Shown here: positions 7,350 through 14,120 of the stretch, piece by piece
How the letters are laid out: every line of letters starts with the position of its first letter
How positions within the stretch are numbered: the stretch's first letter is position 1
NCBI GenBank assembly: GCA_001820055.1
Contig: MHOK01000019.1
Coordinates: 1 to 33,465 of the forward strand
DNA length: 33,465 bases
Direction: 5' to 3'
Source: Candidatus Spechtbacteria bacterium RIFCSPLOWO2_12_FULL_38_22
GTDB lineage: Bacteria; Patescibacteriota; Minisyncoccia; Spechtbacterales; 2-12-FULL-38-22
Notes under the pieces: generated by a model
Database searches by the model: none
What the model was told of the DNA's origin: nothing
The model's input: only the letters and a program-made list of their open reading frames with translations
Made by a program: the position numbers and the translations under genes

Positions 7350-7511
7350 CGTCAAGTCACTAAGCTCGTCCGATGTTCATCGGACTCGCTAAGTGCTTCC
7401 TGCCCGGCCTCGCCCGTGCCTTCGGCACATGGCTTGCGGCTTTCGAATCCTCGCACAAGGCAAAGAAATTTGCCTTGTTACCCTTTCAAAAATTTCCAAA
7501 GAAAATTTTTG

Positions 7512-7595
7512 TGCAGGGTGAGGGATTCGAACCCCCGTAGGCGCAAGGCCACGTGGTTTACAGCCACGCTCTTTTGACCGCTCAGATAACCCTGC
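7512..7595 (-). tRNA. tRNA-Tyr (GTA)
   Basis: An 84-base class II tRNA on the minus strand: acceptor GCAGGGT/ACCCTGC, anticodon stem CGTGG/CCACG with loop CTGTAAA (anticodon GTA), a long variable arm (GGCCTTGCGCCTAC), T arm GGGGG-TTCGAAT-CCCTC, discriminator A. CCA not encoded. Confidence 0.95.
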
Positions 7596-7641
7596 ATACA
7601 AGCTATATTATACTACAAACGAACGATAAAATCAATCATTA

Positions 7642-9069
7642 CTAAGAAATCCTTACCCTAGCATCATTTTTTATTTTTTTAACCAACTTCCTTCTTGCAT
7701 TACCTTTTGCCCTACTTATGGCAGAACTTCTCATTTTTGAACTCTTTTCGGGTTTACCCCCTGGTTCTTTAGCTATTCCCTCTCCTTCTGCTAAAAACTC
7801 ACCACCAATATACAAACCAACCCTTGCTTTGATTCTTCCATCTTCTAATTGTTCTTCCTGTAATACTTTTGTAGTATATGAAGAATGTTGATAAAAATCC
7901 TTGAGGTATTTTTTAATAAGTTCTCTGTTAGATATTTTTTGGCCTGTTTCACCCCTCTCGTTTATTCGAAATATCATGTTTTCTTCAATTTCATCTACAT
8001 TTTCTACTTCATTAAAATTTGGAATGCCTTTTAAAACCTCCTGCAATAACATCTTTCTTACACTTGGTGGTATGTATGTAATTGGCCCTCCCGGTGGCAT
8101 ATCACCTTTTATCCAGTTTGTGTAATGTTCCACTAAACCTTTCATCGGAACTCGCACTAAAATTATATCATCAACAAGGCCTGACTCAATAAGACTTGCT
8201 CTAACTTCTTCAAGTTGTAAAATTTTTTTTCTTAACCTCTCATTACGTCGCTCTGTCGTAAATTGCACTGCAATATGCGATACTACTTCGTCTACCTCAA
8301 CGTCAACTCCACGCTTATGTTGTTTAGTATGAATAATAAAATCTATTTTTTCTACCGCATCTTGGTACACATCTCCCTCAACTACTCTAACATCGAGTAC
8401 ACCATCAAATCGTAACTGTTGAAAAAGATTTTTGACAATTACTTCTGCAACGAAGCCTACATACTCGGGTCTCTTCTCTAAATTAAAACCTCCGCTTTTA
8501 TTTACCATCTTACGAGAACCTACAATCCCCCTTAAACTTCCTCTTGGTTGTCCTGGAATCTTGAATGAATCCAAATCTTGTTCTGACAACTGCTCATCTA
8601 ACAAATTCCGCAACTCTCTTTTTGCGCTTTCCACAAAAAACTTCTTCTGCGCCATGCGAGGCATGGTTTGCGAATCTAAATAATACATCAATCCCCAGTC
8701 ACCATCTGTTAGAATGTCTCCTAAAGTTGCCGTCTCCTGTGAACCGTTGGGCATTTCAACAAAAAATTTATTTTCTTTTTCGTTAAATGTAACCAACCTA
8801 CTACTTTCGGGCCTTTCGGGCGTGCAATTTTCATCATCCAAACAGCGTAAATTTTCATGTAAGCGTTCCATAATACGCTGTTTTTCTTTTTGAATTTCAA
8901 AAATCTTTTCTTGCCCCACTATTGTTGTTTCTTGAGTTTTTGCTGCGCGTTCCACGTGATACTCAATAACTGTTTCCAGCTTTTCTAAAGCCTCGCTATC
9001 TTCAGCGCTCATTTGGTCTTTTATGAGCTTGCCGTATTCTCTTAAATGTCTTTCAAAACTTGGTCGCAT
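7642..9069 (-). CDS. Unknown protein: possible PD-(D/E)xK-like nuclease fold plus C-terminal dsRNA-binding domain
   Basis: A 475-residue soluble protein without signal or membrane segments. Residues 20-80 are charged and helical, probably coiled coil. The middle (200-310) has a helix ending in glutamate (FVAEVIVKNLF, E209), KIDFIIH (D243) and HIAVQFTTE (Q269, T271). That order, E ... D ... (E/Q)x(K/T), recalls PD-(D/E)xK nucleases. The C-terminus (about 382-465) runs RELIKKYLKDFYQ, then KARVGLYIGGEFLAEGEG, then a basic helix SRAKGNARRKL, matching the alpha-beta-beta-beta-alpha pattern and GeGxSKK-like loop of dsRNA-binding domains as in RNase III. Both domain calls come from pattern reading only. 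It is flanked by tRNA genes, which may hint at an RNA role. No Shine-Dalgarno is obvious. Confidence 0.45.
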   Translation of the reverse strand: MRPSFERHLREYGKLIKDQMSAEDSEALEKLETVIEYHVERAAKTQETTIVGQEKIFEIQKEKQRIMERLHENLRCLDDENCTPERPESSRLVTFNEKENKFFVEMPNGSQETATLGDILTDGDWGLMYYLDSQTMPRMAQKKFFVESAKRELRNLLDEQLSEQDLDSFKIPGQPRGSLRGIVGSRKMVNKSGGFNLEKRPEYVGFVAEVIVKNLFQQLRFDGVLDVRVVEGDVYQDAVEKIDFIIHTKQHKRGVDVEVDEVVSHIAVQFTTERRNERLRKKILQLEEVRASLIESGLVDDIILVRVPMKGLVEHYTNWIKGDMPPGGPITYIPPSVRKMLLQEVLKGIPNFNEVENVDEIEENMIFRINERGETGQKISNRELIKKYLKDFYQHSSYTTKVLQEEQLEDGRIKARVGLYIGGEFLAEGEGIAKEPGGKPEKSSKMRSSAISRAKGNARRKLVKKIKNDARVRIS

Positions 9070-9160
9070 ATACTTTAGGTATTAAAATTACTAGAGCCGA
9101 CTGCGAGAGTTCAACTCTCGACCTATTCCTTATCCCGATATTCTCAAAATTTTACTTATG

Positions 9161-9233
9161 AGCCAGCGCGCGGAATTGAACCGCGGACCCCGTCCTTACC
9201 ATGGACGTGCTCTGCCAACTGAGCTACGCTGGC
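9161..9233 (-). tRNA. tRNA-Thr (GGT)
   Basis: A 73-base cloverleaf on the minus strand: acceptor GCCAGCG/CGCTGGC, anticodon stem CGTCC/GGACG with loop ATGGTAA (anticodon GGT), T arm CCGCGG-TTCAATT-CCGCG. No encoded CCA. Confidence 0.94.
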
Positions 9234-9283
9234 AAAATTTTATAAGAATATCAAAGACTCTCGATGTTGCACCCCCCCACAAC

Positions 9284-9640
9284 CTACACTTCCTGCCTTT
9301 TTAAATTTTCTAAGTGTTTTAGAATTTTCTTATCTTTGGGGTCTAACTTGCTTGCGTATTCTAATGTCTTTATAGCATAGACGACCTTGTTATTGTACAC
9401 ATACCATTCACCTAATTTTTTATAATGCTGAACATTCATAGGATCAGAACTTATAAGTTCGATCCAATAATCTTCATTTTTTACAAAAGACGCTAAATCC
9501 ACTTGATTTTTTCTTTGTTTTTTACGCATAAAAACCGCCCACACCTTACTTGAAAGCTCTTTTAAGCTAAGTTTTCTAAACCCTAAGAAAATGATACCGC
9601 CCAAAGAAAGAGCGATAAGTATAATAAAAATGTAAACCAT
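9284..9640 (-). CDS. Membrane-anchored protein with one TPR-like repeat
   Basis: A 118-residue protein. Residues 2-21 form a membrane anchor (VYIFIILIALSLGGIIFLGF), followed by a strongly basic linker and a helical C-terminal half. NVQHYKKLGEWYVYNNKVVYAIKTLEYASKLDPKDKKILKHL has the spacing of a tetratricopeptide repeat, usually a protein-binding scaffold. The partner is unknown. No Shine-Dalgarno is visible; the ATG is preceded by the GTGAACGAAGTGAACAAAA leader that recurs before other genes here. It lies downstream of rpsB-tsf, separated by a GTAAC-type repeat. Confidence 0.6.
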   Translation of the reverse strand: MVYIFIILIALSLGGIIFLGFRKLSLKELSSKVWAVFMRKKQRKNQVDLASFVKNEDYWIELISSDPMNVQHYKKLGEWYVYNNKVVYAIKTLEYASKLDPKDKKILKHLENLKRQEV

Positions 9641-9649
9641 AGATTTTTG

Positions 9650-9825
9650 TTCACTTCGTTCACAAAACTAGTACCTAGTAACACGCCTGCCTGCGGGTAG
9701 GCAGGTACCAAGTAACTAGTAATTTTTATTCCACCTTCGGCGGAATATCTTTTATTCCAACAGATCAGAACTTTTACTTGTTACTAGTTACTGATTACCT
9801 GTTACTGCGAGCAAAAAGCGCGAGC
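9650..9825. repeat. GTAAC/GTTAC intergenic repeat, copy 1
   Basis: Between the start of the TPR-like gene and the stop codon of tsf. It contains blocks of TAGTAAC / GTTACTA words in opposite orientation around a CCACCTTCGGCGGAAT hairpin, and carries an inserted GCCTGCCTGCGGGTAGGCAGG palindrome. Its organisation matches 21333-21482 (same order of blocks and the same ending CGAGC next to the stop codon) and partly 22374-22484. No gene is seen in it. Confidence 0.75.
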
Positions 9826-10404
9826 TTATAATTCGTACCTTATGAACTCCCCTACTTGTATATTTTCTCCTAGTTTTGCTATACCCTCTTCTATAAGCTT
9901 AGCTATTGTTTTATCTTGATCCTTTATAAATACCTGACCAAGCAGAGAAACTTCTGAAACAAACCTATCTATTTTGCCGTCTATTATTTTACTAGTGATA
10001 TCAGCCGATTTGCCGGAATCCTTAATTTGTTCTTTATAAATTTCTTTTTCTTTATCCAAAACATCTTTAGGTATATCCTCGCGACTTATATAAGAAGGGT
10101 CCATAGCCGCAACATGCATCGCAATATCGCGAGCCAAATCTTGAAATTCTTGAGTGCGTGCAACAAAATCAGTTTCGCAATACAATTTCAACAAAACGCC
10201 AACTTTTCCACCCGAATGTATATAAGAAACAATAACACCCTCTTTTGCTTCTCGGGCCATTTTTTTTAAAGCGATAGCTGCGCCCCTTTTTCTAAGAACA
10301 TCTTTTGCATTTTGATAATCCCCTTTGGCTTCCAAAAGAGCGTTTTTAACATCCATAATGCCCGCCCCTGTTTCTTTCCTTAATTTTTGAATATCGTCTG
10401 TCAT
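9826..10404 (-). CDS. tsf: Elongation factor Ts
   Basis: EF-Ts exchanges GDP for GTP on EF-Tu. The N-terminal UBA-like domain is clear (IQKLRKETGAGIMDVKNALLEA), and the core carries CETDFVA (76-82), the segment that inserts into EF-Tu. At 192 residues it is the short form, like the Thermus protein, without the long coiled-coil insertion of E. coli EF-Ts. It follows rpsB by 7 bases and is presumably co-transcribed with it, the classic rpsB-tsf pair. A GAGGGAAAG sequence lies upstream at a rather long distance. Confidence 0.96.
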   Translation of the reverse strand: MTDDIQKLRKETGAGIMDVKNALLEAKGDYQNAKDVLRKRGAAIALKKMAREAKEGVIVSYIHSGGKVGVLLKLYCETDFVARTQEFQDLARDIAMHVAAMDPSYISREDIPKDVLDKEKEIYKEQIKDSGKSADITSKIIDGKIDRFVSEVSLLGQVFIKDQDKTIAKLIEEGIAKLGENIQVGEFIRYEL

Positions 10405-10411
10405 AAAATTT

Positions 10412-11272
10412 CTAACTTTCCCTCGACTTGAGTTCAGGGCGTCGAAGGCTAACTTTCAACTTTGGTAGCAACCCTCCTTTTTTCTTACCTACGGCCTTAT
10501 TGTCTTTGCTTGTTTTTTTAATTTCATTAAGTTGTTTTTCAGGTTTTACTTCATGTTTTACGTTCTTTAACATTGCATCTTTTACTTTACTCAGAATCAA
10601 TTCAACAGAAGTTATAGAATCGTCGTTGGCAGGAATAGGATAAGTTATGTTCTTTGGATTTACGTTTGTATCTATTATTCCTATTACCGGAATACCTTTT
10701 GCGTTCGCTTCTTTTACAGCCAAGGCGTTTTCTTTAGCATCTGCAACAAAAATGACATTTGGCAACTTTTTCATATTTTCTATCCCTCCTAGGTTTACCT
10801 CTAACTTCTCAAGCTCGCGTTTCATTTTTAACCTTTCATGTTTTGTATATTTTTTCCACTCTTCGGATTTGGTTTTTTCTCTTAAATCCTTTAAATATTG
10901 AATTCTTTCAGAAATGGTTTCCCAGTTGGTTATTGTCCCGCCAAACCACCTATTGATAACGTAGGGCATTTCGGTTGCCTCTGCCAAAGCTTTTACTAAA
11001 CGGCGCATCGGAACTTTTGTACCGACAAATAATACTACTTTCCCCTCTTGAACAATACCCTGTACGAATTCTACAACTTTGACCAGCTGTTTCTGTGTAT
11101 GTTCCACATCTATTATATGTATGTTGTTTCTAACTCCAAAAATATAGGGAAACATTCCGGGATGAACAACGGATTTTTTGTGCCCAAAATGCACTCCAGC
11201 TTCTATAAACTCCTGAAGCTCCGCTGGAATTTCTATATCTTTATCTTTCTTCTTGTCTTTTGTTTCTGGCAT
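10412..11272 (-). CDS. rpsB: 30S ribosomal protein S2
   Basis: S2 binds late to the 30S platform. The 286-residue product contains the S2 signatures AGVHFGHKKSVVHPGMFPYIFG and NRWFGGTITNW, plus IDTNVNPKNITYPIPANDDS. A basic tail of about 50 residues follows (KKKGGLLPKLKVSLRRPELKS). The ATG at 11272 (MPETKDKKK) is chosen because an upstream TTG extension would run back through the promoter. There is no Shine-Dalgarno. Instead a terminator-like hairpin with a U-run ends directly at this ATG (11273-11297). Operon with tsf. Confidence 0.94.
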   Translation of the reverse strand: MPETKDKKKDKDIEIPAELQEFIEAGVHFGHKKSVVHPGMFPYIFGVRNNIHIIDVEHTQKQLVKVVEFVQGIVQEGKVVLFVGTKVPMRRLVKALAEATEMPYVINRWFGGTITNWETISERIQYLKDLREKTKSEEWKKYTKHERLKMKRELEKLEVNLGGIENMKKLPNVIFVADAKENALAVKEANAKGIPVIGIIDTNVNPKNITYPIPANDDSITSVELILSKVKDAMLKNVKHEVKPEKQLNEIKKTSKDNKAVGKKKGGLLPKLKVSLRRPELKSRES

Positions 11273-11297
11273 AAAAAAGATTTGCCTATTGGCAAAT
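11273..11297 (-). promoter_or_regulatory. Attenuator-like hairpin abutting the rpsB start codon
   Basis: On the minus strand ATTTGCC-AATA-GGCAAAT is followed by CTTTTTT and then ATG of rpsB. The predicted transcript from the promoter at 11315-11343 begins only about ten bases earlier, so the short leader is almost entirely this hairpin. It looks like an intrinsic terminator placed to stop transcription before rpsB; autoregulation by S2 is a guess. Confidence 0.65.
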
Positions 11298-11314
11298 AAA
11301 TCGTCTGTGTTAAA

Positions 11315-11343
11315 AGTATAACTAAAAAACAAAAAAAAAGCAA
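11315..11343 (-). promoter_or_regulatory. Sigma70-type promoter of rpsB-tsf
   Basis: On the minus strand TTGCTT (11338-11343) and TATACT (11315-11320), 17-base spacer made mostly of T. Confidence 0.7.
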
Positions 11344-11373
11344 CCCCTTATTCCAACAAAAAACGAATTACAT

Positions 11374-11697
11374 ATGTTCCCATTCACAAATTATTATGAT
11401 AAACTATACACAATGTTGCAAATACTTATTAACTACGCTACACTAATAGCTTTTTTAACGATTTCTGTAGATCTTATGTTTCAGATAAGTCGTATTCACA
11501 AAAGGAAATCCTCTTTGGATATTTCAATAAAGGGAACCTTAGTTAGACTATTTGGCGCGGCAATATTTACATTAAAATTTTTTATCATAAAAGACTTCTA
11601 TCTTATTTTAGGCCAACTTTTATTTATGGGGATTCTTATGGTATATATAATCTCCGTACTATACTACAGCAAAAATAATCAAGGTTTACAAAAATAA
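11374..11697 (+). CDS. Small PQ-loop/SemiSWEET-like membrane protein
   Basis: A 107-residue protein with about three membrane helices (near 14-36, 55-73 and 77-98). The segment after the first helix, FQISRIHKRKSSLDIS, resembles the PQ-loop consensus (PQ-I-x2-I-x-K-KS-x-DIS). The layout of three helices with an FFIIKDFYLILGQ stretch fits SemiSWEET half-transporters, although the proline of PQ is replaced by phenylalanine. Substrate unknown. A second ATG at 11413 (MLQILINYA) is an equally possible start; neither has a Shine-Dalgarno. It is divergent from rpsB and just upstream of rpmE, whose promoter overlaps its 3' end. Confidence 0.55.
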   Translation: MFPFTNYYDKLYTMLQILINYATLIAFLTISVDLMFQISRIHKRKSSLDISIKGTLVRLFGAAIFTLKFFIIKDFYLILGQLLFMGILMVYIISVLYYSKNNQGLQK

Positions 11698-11713
11698 AAT
11701 CTTCGTATATAAT
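11685..11713 (+). promoter_or_regulatory. Promoter of rpmE (leaderless or near-leaderless mRNA)
   Basis: TTTACA (11685-11690) and TATAAT (11708-11713) with a 17-base spacer. The rpmE ATG begins only nine bases after the -10 box, so the transcript would start about three bases before the ATG. Confidence 0.75.
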
Positions 11714-11722
11714 AGCAACAAT

Positions 11723-12031
11723 ATGGCTCGCGATATACATCCACAATATTATACAAAAACAAAAGTAAAATGCGCTTGCGGCAACGAATTTTTAATTGGT
11801 TCAACACAAAAAGAAATAGAAACTGAAGTTTGTAGCCAATGCCACCCATTTTATACCGGACAGGAACGTGGAGCGGTTAAGGGTGGACGAATAGAAAAAT
11901 TCCAAGCAAAACTAGAAAAAAAACAAGTTTACCAAAAAAAATCTATAAAAAAAGCTAGAAAAAGAGAGAATTCTGAGCCCACTAAACAGACTCGGGTTAA
12001 GGGAACAGGATTCAAACCAGAGTTTATTTAG
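11723..12031 (+). CDS. rpmE: 50S ribosomal protein L31 with extended tail
   Basis: The N-terminal 55 residues are typical L31: DIHPQYY, then C17-x-C19, and CSQCHPFYTG with C37 and C40, the zinc-binding form. A basic, lysine-rich tail of nearly 50 residues follows (KKQVYQKKSIKKARKRE), so the protein is 102 residues against roughly 70 in most bacteria. The last dozen codons and the stop lie inside the 5' arm and first conserved block of the structured element at 11997-12273, which may have reshaped the C-terminus. No Shine-Dalgarno; the promoter position implies a leaderless mRNA. Confidence 0.93.
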   Translation: MARDIHPQYYTKTKVKCACGNEFLIGSTQKEIETEVCSQCHPFYTGQERGAVKGGRIEKFQAKLEKKQVYQKKSIKKARKRENSEPTKQTRVKGTGFKPEFI

Positions 12032-12273
12032 CGGAATCAATTTTGTTCATATTCTAGGCACGAGGAGCGAAACGATACTGGTAGTATCGTGAGCGACGAG
12101 TAACAAAGAGTATGGATAAAATTGACCCGCCCTAAAGGGAAGCTAAAAAATGTATCGTATGTTTCGTCATTTCTCCTCAAAGTAGATAAAACTACTTCTT
12201 CGTCGTCATTCCTTACATCCAATACATTTTCTAGCTTCTAAACTTAATTTTGGTTTGAATCCTGTTCCCTTAA
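11997..12273 (+). ncRNA. Unrecognised structured RNA element, copy A (rpmE-prfA junction)
   Basis: A 277-base element. The outer helix is a perfect 23-bp pairing of 11997-12019 with 12251-12273. Inside are a second helix, 12037-12055 with 12107-12125 (its two non-Watson-Crick pairs are G-U on the plus strand), and a third, 12141-12155 with 12232-12246. Between the strands of helix two is a purine-rich block, CGAGGAGCGA ... GAGCGACGAGTAACAA, capped by the hairpin ACGATACT/AGTATCGT. Helix three encloses AAGTAG-ATAAAA-CTACTT and CTTCGTCG. A second copy at 29214-29482 keeps the core sequence and all three helices with different arm sequences. I cannot match it to a known family. Confidence 0.75.
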
Positions 12274-12290
12274 GTAAGTAGATTTTAAAA

Positions 12291-13328
12291 GTGTCTGATA
12301 TTGATACGCTAAAAAAAGAATACGATGATCTTTCCCAAGAACTCACAAAAACAGAGGTTATTTCTGATTATAAAAGACTTCAAGAAATTTCAAAAAGACA
12401 CTCTAAATTAAGAGAAATTATTAACTTAAAAACTAAAATAGAAAAACTAACTCAAGATATATCCGACAATGAATCTATACTATCCCAAGAACAGAATACA
12501 GAAATGTTAGAAATGGCGCAGGAAGAATTAAACAAACTTCAAAAAGAAAAGTCCAAACTTGAACAGGAATTGGACAACGTGCTGAATCCCTCATCTGGAA
12601 CAAATATAAACGAAGCCATAGTAGAAATTCGCGCGGGGGTTGGCGGAGATGAAGCAACTTTATTTGCGCAAGACTTATTCCGTATGTACGCGCGTTACGC
12701 AGAACTACAAAATTGGAAAGTAACCGTCCTTGAAGAAAGTAAAAGCGAACTTAAGGGCATAAAAGAAATTATCATAGAAATAAAAGGAAAGGATGTATAC
12801 AAAAAATTAAAAAATGAAAGTGGTGTCCATAGAGTCCAAAGAATTCCGGAAACTGAAAAAAGCGGACGACTCCATACCTCAAGCAGTTCCGTAGCAGTAC
12901 TACCAAAAGCTAAGGATATAGATATAGACATAAAACCCAGCGATATTAAACTGGAAACATTTAGATCATCGGGTCCGGGAGGCCAAAATGTTAACAAAGT
13001 ATCTACAGCCGTGCGTATTACCTATTTGCCGACAGGTCTTTATGTTGCCTCCCAATCTTCAAAAAGCCAAGCAAAAAATAGAGAAATCGCAATGACCCTT
13101 TTGCGAAGTCGTCTATTACAAACGAAACGAGATGAAGAGGAAAAAAAACTAAAAACAGAACGCAAGGAACAAATTGGTTCTGGGGATAGAAGTGAAAAAA
13201 TAAGAACTTATAACTTCCCCCAAGACAGAATCACGGACCACAGGGTAAATAAAAGCTGGCACGGAATAAATGCTATAATGAACGGCGCGCTTAATCCAAT
13301 ATTTGACGAAGTGGATAAACAACTGTAA
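12291..13328 (+). CDS. prfA: Peptide chain release factor 1
   Basis: RF1 reads UAA and UAG stop codons and triggers peptide release. The 345-residue protein has an N-terminal coiled coil, the PxT codon-recognition loop as PET (186-188) within RVQRIPETEKSGRLHTS, and the catalytic GGQ (230-232) in RSSGPGGQNVNK. RTYNFPQDRITDHR is also typical. PxT rather than SPF marks it as RF1, not RF2. Translation starts at GTG with no Shine-Dalgarno, 17 bases after the end of the structured element. Probably co-transcribed with rpmE through that element. Confidence 0.95.
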   Translation: MSDIDTLKKEYDDLSQELTKTEVISDYKRLQEISKRHSKLREIINLKTKIEKLTQDISDNESILSQEQNTEMLEMAQEELNKLQKEKSKLEQELDNVLNPSSGTNINEAIVEIRAGVGGDEATLFAQDLFRMYARYAELQNWKVTVLEESKSELKGIKEIIIEIKGKDVYKKLKNESGVHRVQRIPETEKSGRLHTSSSSVAVLPKAKDIDIDIKPSDIKLETFRSSGPGGQNVNKVSTAVRITYLPTGLYVASQSSKSQAKNREIAMTLLRSRLLQTKRDEEEKKLKTERKEQIGSGDRSEKIRTYNFPQDRITDHRVNKSWHGINAIMNGALNPIFDEVDKQL

Positions 13329-13347
13329 AGTATAAAATTAGCTAGTT

Positions 13348-13374
13348 AACTAATTAGCTAATTAGTTCTTTTTT
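13348..13374 (+). terminator. Terminator of prfA
   Basis: AACTAATTA-GC-TAATTAGTT followed by CTTTTTT. It is part of a cluster of TTAGCTAG/CTAATTAG words (13337-13367) like the hairpin near rpmG. Confidence 0.75.
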
Positions 13375-13444
13375 AGCTCTTTTACAAATTTCTACTTTGA
13401 GAAGCAAACAATTAATACTATTAACTATTTGTTCTGCTTCCAAT

Positions 13445-13473
13445 TAGGCTCAATCTCACAAAGATTGAGCCTA
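13445..13473. repeat. 11-bp hairpin upstream of the LysM-like gene
   Basis: TAGGCTCAATC / GATTGAGCCTA with a 7-base loop, ending about 20 bases before the ATG at 13494. There is no T-run. Role unknown; it could belong to the 5' leader of the downstream gene. Confidence 0.6.
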
Positions 13474-13493
13474 CAAGCGGAATATAAAATACT

Positions 13494-14084
13494 ATGCAAG
13501 AAAAAATATCTCTGCCAAATCCTATTCACAGCGACATGATAAACAGCGGTCCGAAATTCCAACAAAGTATATTTGAAACTACAGAAAAAATAAAAAATAC
13601 TGGATGGGGAGCAAAAATCAAACATTGGTCTAATACCAATCGTCAAGTACCACTGATAATTTTAGCGCTTGCTATTTTGACGGTCGGGGGCCTCGTAATC
13701 GTAGGAAATAACGAGGCTCAAACCCCCATTTCAAACACAATAACCGTGCAAGAGACCTTGCCTATGTTAGACTCTACAACTAACACACAGCCAACAATTT
13801 TGGGTAACTCTGCAGAAAGTATCACCGTAGTTGCTTCGTACGGAAATGGCATTACGCACTTAGCTCGTAGCGTAATTAATGCGTATTTAAAAACTAACGG
13901 GTTAAACCTAAACGCTGAACAAATTATATACGCAGAAGATTATCTACAGAACTTAACTGGAAGTTACGGCTTGGAAGTTGGCCAGGAAATTAATTTTTCT
14001 ACGATTGACATACGAGAAGCAATCAACCAAGCAACAACACTTACAGACCGGCAAATTCAAAATCTTTCAAAATATCTTAACTAA
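13494..14084 (+). CDS. Single-pass membrane protein with LysM-like extracytoplasmic domain
   Basis: A 196-residue protein: a cytoplasmic N-terminus of about 50 residues, one membrane helix (VPLIILALAILTVGGLVIVG, 52-71), a Thr/Ser-rich linker, and a C-terminal domain (about 108-196). That domain reads VVASYGNGITHLAR ... LKTNGLNLNAEQIIYAEDYLQ ... LEVGQEINFS, a modified LysM pattern common in Patescibacteria. It probably faces the cell wall; ligand and role are unknown. No clear Shine-Dalgarno. It is convergent with a secreted lytic transglycosylase gene and shares its terminator, which fits a cell-envelope context. Confidence 0.65.
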   Translation: MQEKISLPNPIHSDMINSGPKFQQSIFETTEKIKNTGWGAKIKHWSNTNRQVPLIILALAILTVGGLVIVGNNEAQTPISNTITVQETLPMLDSTTNTQPTILGNSAESITVVASYGNGITHLARSVINAYLKTNGLNLNAEQIIYAEDYLQNLTGSYGLEVGQEINFSTIDIREAINQATTLTDRQIQNLSKYLN

Positions 14085-14119
14085 ACAAAACCTCCCGATT
14101 TAATCGGGAGGTTTTGTTT
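14083..14119. terminator. Bidirectional terminator between convergent genes
   Basis: An 18-bp perfect inverted repeat centred on CCTCCCGATT/AATCGGGAGG with T-rich outer arms (GTTTTGTTTT on the plus strand, GTTTTGTTT on the minus). It serves the LysM-like gene and the transglycosylase gene. Confidence 0.85.
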
Positions 14120-14120
14120 T

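Noticed and set aside
9091-9125. Short palindrome CGAGAGTT-C-AACTCTCG resembling a T arm before tRNA-Thr(GGT)
   Set aside because: No complete cloverleaf; could be a decayed tRNA or chance.
11273-11332. TTG start of rpsB 60 bases upstream
   Set aside because: It lies upstream of the predicted transcription start and would translate the attenuator hairpin; S2 homology begins after the ATG at 11272.
12037-12222. Open frame on the minus strand within structured element A
   Set aside because: It is covered by the conserved RNA helices, has no ribosome site, and the frame is not kept in copy B.
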